Shown here: piece after piece, positions 5,160-9,689 of the stretch | How the letters are laid out: each line of letters begins with the position of its first letter | Numbering within the stretch: the stretch's first letter is position 1 | Origin: Acidimicrobiia bacterium | Lineage (GTDB): Bacteria > Actinomycetota > Acidimicrobiia > Acidimicrobiales > AC-14 | Direction of reading: 5' to 3' | Assembly (NCBI GenBank): GCA_019244985.1 | Contig: JAFASB010000298.1 | Location: 1 to 9,689, forward strand | Length of the DNA: 9,689 nt | The notes under the pieces: model-generated | The model's input: the letters and a program-made list of their open reading frames with translations, nothing else | The model's database searches: none | Told to the model about the DNA's origin: nothing | Translations under genes and position numbers: made by a program

Positions 5160-6352
5160 AGGCGTTCGACGATCGCCTTGGCGAACTCCGACGTCTTGAC
5201 CTCGGTGGCGCCTTCCATCAGGCGGGCGAAATCGTAGGTGACGATCTTCTCGGCGATGGTCGCCTCGAGGGCCCGGACGATGTCGTCGGCCGCCGCCTGC
5301 CAGCCCAGACGCTCGAACATCATCACGCCCGACAGCAGCACCGAGCCGGGGTTGACCTTGTCCTGGCCGGCGTACTTGGGCGCCGTGCCGTGGGTGGCCT
5401 CGAAGATGCTGTGGCCGCTGACGTAGTTGATGTTGCCCCCGGGAGCGATGCCGATACCGCCGACCTGGGCAGCCAGGGCGTCGGAGAGGTAGTCACCGTT
5501 GAGGTTGGTGGTGGCGATGACGTCGAACTCGTCGGGGCGAGTGAGCACCTGCTGCAGCGTGATGTCGGCGATGGCGTCCTTGATCAGGATCTTGCTGCCC
5601 GGGTCGCCACCGCAGTCGTCCCAGCCGACGGCGACGTCGGAGAACTCCTCACGGGTGAGCTCGTAGCCCCAATTGCGGAAGGCGCCCTCGGTGAACTTCT
5701 GGATGTTGCCCTTGTGCACGAGGGTGACGCTCTTTCGCTTGCGCTCGACGGCGTACTCGGTGGCGGCGCGGATGAGGCGCTTGGAACCGGTCTCCGACAC
5801 GGGCTTGATGCCGACGCCTGAGTCGGGCCGGATCTTCCAGCCCATCTCGTCCTGCAGCAGCCTGATCAGCTTGGCCGCCTCCGGCGTGCCCTCCTCGACT
5901 TCGAGACCTGCGTAGATGTCCTCGGTGTTCTCCCGGAAGATCACCATGTCGACCTTCTCGGGGTGACGCACGGGCGACGGGACCCCCTGGAACCACCGCA
6001 CCGGGCGGACGCACGCGTAGAGGTCGAGGATCTGGCGGAGGGCGACGTTCAGGCTGCGGATGCCGCCGCCGACCGGCGTCGTCAGCGGCCCCTTGATGCC
6101 GATCAGGTACTCCTTGAACGTCTCGACGGTCTCGTCGGGCAGCCAGCTGCCGGTCTCGTCGAACGCCTTCTGCCCGGCCAAAACCTCTTTCCAGGCGATC
6201 TTCTTGCCGTGCTTGGCCGCCGCTGCGTCCATGACCAGCTGGGCTGCCGGCCAGATGTCGACGCCGGTGCCGTCACCCTCGATGAAGGGGATGATCGGCT
6301 CGTCGGAAACCTGCAGGGTGCCGTCAGCGGCAGCGGTGATCTTTTCAGGCAT
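5156..6352 (-). CDS. icd: isocitrate dehydrogenase, NADP-type, homodimeric (E. coli-like)
   Basis: The 398-aa enzyme converts isocitrate to 2-oxoglutarate and CO2 in the TCA cycle, making NADPH. It is the E. coli-like homodimeric class rather than the monomeric class common in other actinobacteria. Substrate residues are Ser100, Asn102, Arg106, Arg116 and Arg140 in the GGGIRSLNVALRQ and ENTED regions. Catalytic Tyr147 and Lys214 are present, with metal ligands Asp259, Asp287 and Asp291. NADP selectors Lys326, Tyr327, Val333, Tyr373 and Arg377 all match their E. coli counterparts with a constant offset of 18 at this end. The start ATG at 6352 precedes PEKI and an IIPFIEGDGTG strand; the open frame farther upstream is just the overlapping metF sequence out of frame. 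It overlaps metF by 8 bp, so it is likely co-transcribed and coupled. Its stop overlaps the convergent SRPBCC stop by 4 bp. Confidence 0.96.
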   Translation of the reverse strand: MPEKITAAADGTLQVSDEPIIPFIEGDGTGVDIWPAAQLVMDAAAAKHGKKIAWKEVLAGQKAFDETGSWLPDETVETFKEYLIGIKGPLTTPVGGGIRSLNVALRQILDLYACVRPVRWFQGVPSPVRHPEKVDMVIFRENTEDIYAGLEVEEGTPEAAKLIRLLQDEMGWKIRPDSGVGIKPVSETGSKRLIRAATEYAVERKRKSVTLVHKGNIQKFTEGAFRNWGYELTREEFSDVAVGWDDCGGDPGSKILIKDAIADITLQQVLTRPDEFDVIATTNLNGDYLSDALAAQVGGIGIAPGGNINYVSGHSIFEATHGTAPKYAGQDKVNPGSVLLSGVMMFERLGWQAAADDIVRALEATIAEKIVTYDFARLMEGATEVKTSEFAKAIVERL

Positions 6353-7208
6353 CCTGCGAGGATAGGCCCAGGTTCTGCCAAACCTCTTTAGGCGCCGCCG
6401 ACGTGTTCGTCGTGTAGATGTGCAGACCCGGCGGATCCTGGGCCAGCAGCTCCTGACCGAGCTGGGTCGCCACCTCGACGCCGATCTTGCGCACCTCCTG
6501 CGCGTTGTCGGCCAGGCCTTCGAGTCGGTCGTCGAGCCACTGCGGCCACGTCGCACCGTTCAGGGCGGTGAACCGCTTCGCCGTCGCCACGTTGATGATC
6601 GGGAACAAGCTCGGAATGACGGGCGTGTCCACGCCGAGCGCATCAAGCTCGTCGATCAGGCGGAAGTAGTGATCGGCGGTCCAGAAGAACTGGGTGATGG
6701 CGAAGTCAGCCAGGCGAAGCTTGTCGGCGAGGTGGCGACGGTCGCTCTCTCTGCTCGTCGACTTCGGATGGACTTCGGGGAAGGCCGCGACCCCGACGGA
6801 GAAGTCACACGTGGCGCGCGCGAGGTCGATGAGCTCGACGGCGTAGGTGAACTCGCCTTCGTCAGGACCCTCGAGCGGAGGGTCGCCGGCGAGAGCGAGC
6901 ACGTTTTCAAGACCCTCTTCCCGGTAGCGGATCAGCAGGCCCTCGATCTCGTCCCGGGTCTGACCGACGCACGTGAGGTGGGGCATGGCGACCATCGACG
7001 TGTGGTGATGGATGTAGAGGACACTCTCGAGGGTGTTGTCCCGCGTGGATCCGCCCGCGCCGTAGGTCACCGAGCAGAACGACGGTCCGAGTGGCTCCAG
7101 CTCGAGGAGCACCTTCTGCTGGTGAAGGACCGCCTCTTCGTTGCGCGGCGGTGGAAACTCGAAGGAGTACGTGGGCCCCGCAGCCAGCAGGTCGGCGATC
7201 TTCGCCAT
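6345..7208 (-). CDS. metF: methylenetetrahydrofolate reductase
   Basis: The 287-aa enzyme reduces 5,10-methylene-THF to 5-methyl-THF for methionine synthesis. It has the family TIM-barrel landmarks: SFEFPPPR with catalytic Glu17, SVTYGAGGSTRDNT (46-59), PHLTCVGQTRDEI (76-88), ALAGDPP (105-111, Asp109 at the flavin-contact position), VAAFPEVHP (140-148), ITQFFW with Gln173, and a C-terminal GLHIYTTN (261-268). Two departures from the common bacterial form are Ala at 107, where Arg of the RGDP motif is usual, and AAFPEVHP for the usual AGYPEGHP-like text. The start ATG at 7208 has no Shine-Dalgarno but has TAGCCT 6 nt upstream, so an internal leaderless promoter is possible in addition to read-through from folD, which ends 22 bp upstream. 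It overlaps icd by 8 bp at its end. Confidence 0.93.
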   Translation of the reverse strand: MAKIADLLAAGPTYSFEFPPPRNEEAVLHQQKVLLELEPLGPSFCSVTYGAGGSTRDNTLESVLYIHHHTSMVAMPHLTCVGQTRDEIEGLLIRYREEGLENVLALAGDPPLEGPDEGEFTYAVELIDLARATCDFSVGVAAFPEVHPKSTSRESDRRHLADKLRLADFAITQFFWTADHYFRLIDELDALGVDTPVIPSLFPIINVATAKRFTALNGATWPQWLDDRLEGLADNAQEVRKIGVEVATQLGQELLAQDPPGLHIYTTNTSAAPKEVWQNLGLSSQDA

Positions 7209-7214
7209 CGGGAA

Positions 7215-7220
7215 AGGCTA
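7215..7220 (-). promoter_or_regulatory. possible internal -10 element before metF
   Basis: TAGCCT on the minus strand ends 6 nt before the metF ATG, inside the 22-bp folD-metF gap. The spacing would put the transcript start at or next to the A of ATG. No -35 match is visible upstream in folD. The same hexamer at nearly the same spacing precedes the J-domain gene, which is the main reason to list it. Confidence 0.3.
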
Positions 7221-7230
7221 TCGAGACGGG

Positions 7231-8088
7231 CTACGAACGCCGCTTGGACGCGGCCAGCACCGTGTTCTTCAGGAGCATGGCCCGCGTCATGGGGCCCACG
7301 CCGCCGATGCGAGGCGTGATCCACCCCGCTACCTCGGCCACCGACTCCTCGACGTCGCTGACCACCTTCTTGCCGTCCATGGTCACGCCGGCGCCGATCA
7401 CCGCCGCACCGGGCTTGACCATGTCGGGCTTCACGAGTCCGGGGGCGCCGGCGGCGGCGACAAGGATGTCTGCCTGGTGGGTGTAGGAGCCGAGGTCCTG
7501 CACGCCGGTGTGCACGACGGTGACCGCGGCGTTGGCGTGCTCGCGCTTCAGGGCGAGGAGATTGGCAAGGGGCCGCCCGATCGTGAGGCCGCGGCCGATG
7601 ATCACCACGTGCTGGCCCTCGATCTGGACACCATGGCGCACGAGCAGCTCGATGATGCCCGCCGGGGTGCACGCGATCGGGCCCAGGTTGCCCATCACCA
7701 GCCGGCCCAGGTTCACGGGGTGCAGCCCGTCGACATCCTTTTCGGGGTCGACAGCGAGCAGCGCTTGGAGCTCGTCGAGCTGCTTCGGCAGCGGCAGCTG
7801 GACGAGAAAGGCATCGATGTCGGGATTGGCGTTGTAGTCGGCGATGACCTCGACGAGACGGTCCTGGGTTGTGTCTTCGGGCAGGTGCTCGCCGAAGGAC
7901 CGGATCCCGATCTCCTCGCAGTCCTGGTGCTTGAGCCGCACGTACGACGCGCTGGCGGGGTTGTCCCCGACGAGGATCGTGCCCAGCCCGGGGGTAATGC
8001 CGACCTGCTCGAGTGACGCCACCTCTTCGGCCAGCTCTGCGCGAATGGCGGCCGCTATCGCAGCCCCGTCGAGAATTCCTGCCCCCAT
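7231..8088 (-). CDS. folD: bifunctional methylene-THF dehydrogenase / methenyl-THF cyclohydrolase
   Basis: The 285-aa enzyme oxidises 5,10-methylene-THF with NADP and hydrolyses the product to 10-formyl-THF, the formyl donor for PurN and PurH encoded just upstream. Visible residues include the Tyr49-x3-Lys53 pair (in SYVRLK) with the catalytic lysine, VQLPLP containing Gln97, KDVDGLHP with Asp120, and the Rossmann motif GRGLTIGRP (165-173), in which Arg166 is followed by Gly-Leu-Thr as in other actinobacterial FolD proteins. The C-terminal GGVGPMTRAMLLKNT (262-276) is intact, although Arg-Ile precedes it rather than the usual Pro-Gly. The ATG at 8088 shares one base with the purH stop (TGATG), so translation is likely reinitiated there. 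The open frame extends upstream but only as an antisense-free overlap of purH in another frame. Confidence 0.96.
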   Translation of the reverse strand: MGAGILDGAAIAAAIRAELAEEVASLEQVGITPGLGTILVGDNPASASYVRLKHQDCEEIGIRSFGEHLPEDTTQDRLVEVIADYNANPDIDAFLVQLPLPKQLDELQALLAVDPEKDVDGLHPVNLGRLVMGNLGPIACTPAGIIELLVRHGVQIEGQHVVIIGRGLTIGRPLANLLALKREHANAAVTVVHTGVQDLGSYTHQADILVAAAGAPGLVKPDMVKPGAAVIGAGVTMDGKKVVSDVEESVAEVAGWITPRIGGVGPMTRAMLLKNTVLAASKRRS

Positions 8089-9578
8089 CAGTGCCGGAAG
8101 TGCCTTTCTCCGGTGAAGACCATGGCGAGGCCGTGCTCGTCGGCGGCAGCGATGACCTCTTCGTCGCGAAGCGAACCGCCGGGCTGAACGACGGCACCGA
8201 TGCCGGCGGCTGCGAGCTCGTCGATGTTGTCGCGGAAGGGGAAGAAGGCGTCGCTGGCACAGGCACCGCCGTGGGCGCGGCCGTCGGCCTTGCGGGCCGC
8301 GATGCGCACCGAGTCGACGCGGTTCTGTTGGCCCGCACCGATGCCGACCGCTTGGCCGTCCTTCACGAACGTGATGGCGTTGGACTTGACCCATGCGCAC
8401 ACCCGCCACGCCAGCTCGACGTCGCGCCACTGCTCATCGGTCGGCTGGGCCTTGGTTGCGCCCCGCCAGTCCGCGCGCTGGCTGATGACCCGGTCGGGCT
8501 CCTGCACGAGGAGTCCGGCATCGATCGAGCGCAGGTCGAAGCGCGGGCGGCCCGGCGCGTCGGCCTCGAGCACACGCAGGTTCTTCTTGGCGGTGAGCAC
8601 TTCGAGCGCGCCTGATTCGTAACCCGGCGCCACGACGACCTCGGTGAAGACCGGGGCGAGGGCCTCGGCCATGGCGACGCTGACCGGACGGTTGACGGCC
8701 ACGATCCCGCCGAACGCCGACACCGGGTCGCACTCGTGAGCCCGCGTGTAGGCCGTCTCGATGTCATCGGCGACTGCGGCGCCGCACGGGTTGGCGTGCT
8801 TGATGATCGCCACGGCGGGGCCGTCGCCGAGGTCGTGCACGAGACGCCAGGCCGCCTCGGTGTCGTAGAGGTTGAGGTACGACAGCTCCTTGCCGCCGTG
8901 CTGGGTCATCGAGTCCCACCACCCGCGCTGGCCGACCTCGCGGTAGCGGGCGGCCTGCTGGTGGGGGTTCTCGCCGTAGCGCACCTCCTGGGCCCGGTCG
9001 AGAGCCAGGTGGATGCTCGGGGGCAGCGTTTCGCCCTCGTCGAACCAGGTCACGATCGCGGCGTCGTAGGCCGCGGTGTGGGCGAAGGCGGCACGGGCCA
9101 GGCGGCGCTTGGTCTCCGTCGACAGCGACCCGTCGGCGCGCAGCTCCTCGAGGACCTGGCCGTAGTCGGCCGGGTCGACGACCACGCCGACGTGGGCGTG
9201 GTTCTTGGCCGCGGCGCGGACCATTGTGGGGCCGCCGACGTCGATCATCTCGATCGACGGCGAGCTTCGGAAGGGATAGAGGTTGCAGACAACGAGGTCG
9301 ATGGGCTCGATGCCCTGGGCCTCCAGGTCCGACAGGTGCTCGGGCTTGGACCGGTCGGCGAGGATGCCGCCGTGGATCTTGGGATGCAGGGTCTTCACCC
9401 GACCGCCGAGCATCTCGGGCGACGCGGTGATTGAGTCGACAGCCGTGACCGGGACACCGGCTTCCTCGAGCGCCTTGGACGTGCCGCCGCTGGAGACCAG
9501 CTCCCAGCCGAGGTCGACCAGGCCACGCGCCAGATCGACGAGGCCGGTCTTGTCGTAGACGGAGATGAGGGCTCTCAC
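8088..9578 (-). CDS. purH: bifunctional AICAR transformylase / IMP cyclohydrolase
   Basis: It catalyses the last two steps of IMP synthesis, formylating AICAR with 10-formyl-THF and closing the ring. The N-terminal cyclohydrolase (MGS-like) domain shows ISVYDKTG (5-12), SGGTSKALEEAG (30-41), GGRVKTLHPKIHGG (58-71) and DVGGPTMVRAAAKN (113-126). The transformylase domain has RYGENPHQ (200-207), GKELSYLNLYDTEAA (229-243), the catalytic Lys260-His261 in IIKHANPCGAA, DPVSAFGGIVAVNRP (284-298), GAGQQNRVDS (414-423) and a VVQPGGS to FTGERHFRH ending. At 496 aa it is somewhat shorter than the usual 510-535. Part of the difference is a loop of 8 residues between NLYPF and IDVGGP where about 20 are common. 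The GTG start at 9578 overlaps the purN stop (GTGA) and has GGAG 5 nt upstream. Confidence 0.97.
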   Translation of the reverse strand: MRALISVYDKTGLVDLARGLVDLGWELVSSGGTSKALEEAGVPVTAVDSITASPEMLGGRVKTLHPKIHGGILADRSKPEHLSDLEAQGIEPIDLVVCNLYPFRSSPSIEMIDVGGPTMVRAAAKNHAHVGVVVDPADYGQVLEELRADGSLSTETKRRLARAAFAHTAAYDAAIVTWFDEGETLPPSIHLALDRAQEVRYGENPHQQAARYREVGQRGWWDSMTQHGGKELSYLNLYDTEAAWRLVHDLGDGPAVAIIKHANPCGAAVADDIETAYTRAHECDPVSAFGGIVAVNRPVSVAMAEALAPVFTEVVVAPGYESGALEVLTAKKNLRVLEADAPGRPRFDLRSIDAGLLVQEPDRVISQRADWRGATKAQPTDEQWRDVELAWRVCAWVKSNAITFVKDGQAVGIGAGQQNRVDSVRIAARKADGRAHGGACASDAFFPFRDNIDELAAAGIGAVVQPGGSLRDEEVIAAADEHGLAMVFTGERHFRH

Positions 9579-9689
9579 GCGGACTCCATGAACTTCTTGA
9601 TCGTGTCGGGATAGAGACGGTGCTCGACGGCCTTGATGCGCTCGTGGAGCGTGTCGACCGTGTCGTCGTCGAGAACAGGCACGGACTCC
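9575..9689 (-). CDS. purN: phosphoribosylglycinamide formyltransferase, C-terminal end only
   Basis: Only the last 37 codons and stop lie in the window; the start is beyond the right edge. The peptide reads as a typical PurN tail: a VPVL strand, an acidic turn (DDDTVDTL), then the HERIKAVEHRLYPDTI helix of the C-terminus. PurN transfers the formyl group of 10-formyl-THF to GAR in purine synthesis, so it shares its cofactor with PurH and depends on FolD. Its TGA overlaps the purH GTG start by 4 bp (GTGA). The assignment rests on a short sequence plus the strong purN-purH gene-order precedent in actinobacteria; no folate-binding or catalytic residues are visible. Confidence 0.85.
   Translation of the reverse strand, partial: ESVPVLDDDTVDTLHERIKAVEHRLYPDTIKKFMESA

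Noticed and set aside
6353..6556. N-terminal extension of icd by 68 residues
   Set aside because: The extension is Arg-rich, lies inside metF, and would put an unrelated leader before the normal Icd N-terminus that begins at the ATG at 6352.
7067..8338. Long minus-strand open frame overlapping metF, folD and purH
   Set aside because: It lies in another frame of three confidently identified enzymes and its translation is low-complexity Arg/Ala/Gly-rich sequence.
8089..8430. N-terminal extension of folD by 114 residues
   Set aside because: The added text is Arg-rich out-of-frame purH sequence. The ATG at 8088, in a TGATG overlap with the purH stop, gives a normal-length FolD.

Overview
This window comes from a GC-rich bacterial chromosome and is almost entirely coding. 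Intergenic gaps are 13 to 39 bp, most neighbouring genes overlap, and GTG and TTG starts are frequent. Protein flavour (a FolD with an actinobacterial-type Rossmann motif, the thioesterase type, the DUF7064/7065-like protein, the PurH variant) points to an actinobacterium. My best guess is the class Acidimicrobiia, inferred from protein character only. I see no RNA gene, mobile element, CRISPR array or phage gene.

Right part (about 5156-9689, minus strand): a one-carbon/purine operon read right to left as purN (3' end only), purH, folD, metF and icd. The first junctions are overlaps (GTGA at purN/purH, TGATG at purH/folD). After a 22 bp gap metF begins, and icd overlaps metF by 8 bp. PurN and PurH consume 10-formyl-THF, FolD makes it from methylene-THF and yields NADPH, MetF diverts methylene-THF to methyl-THF for methionine, and Icd is an NADP-type isocitrate dehydrogenase that also supplies NADPH.

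Middle part (about 2871-5159): a small plus-strand SRPBCC (START/Bet v1-like) gene sits between icd (convergent, 4 bp overlap) and mdh (divergent). mdh has a TTG start with a perfect Shine-Dalgarno and is followed 13 bp later by an acyl-CoA thioesterase gene. That gene is intact except for one frameshift near a G5 run at 3229-3233, so it is either a recent pseudogene or a sequencing/assembly error.

Left part (1-2883): a plus-strand gene for a small J-domain protein with a C-terminal transmembrane pair is divergent from a tightly overlapping three-gene minus-strand cassette. The cassette comprises a stand-alone phosphohistidine 'swivel' domain of the PEP-utilizing enzyme family, an unrecognised 376-aa protein, and a DUF7064/7065-like protein with an RDHSWG motif that runs off the left edge. 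This cassette is the part most likely to be an undescribed system: a phosphotransfer carrier domain with no nucleotide-binding partner in the window, coupled to two proteins of unknown function.
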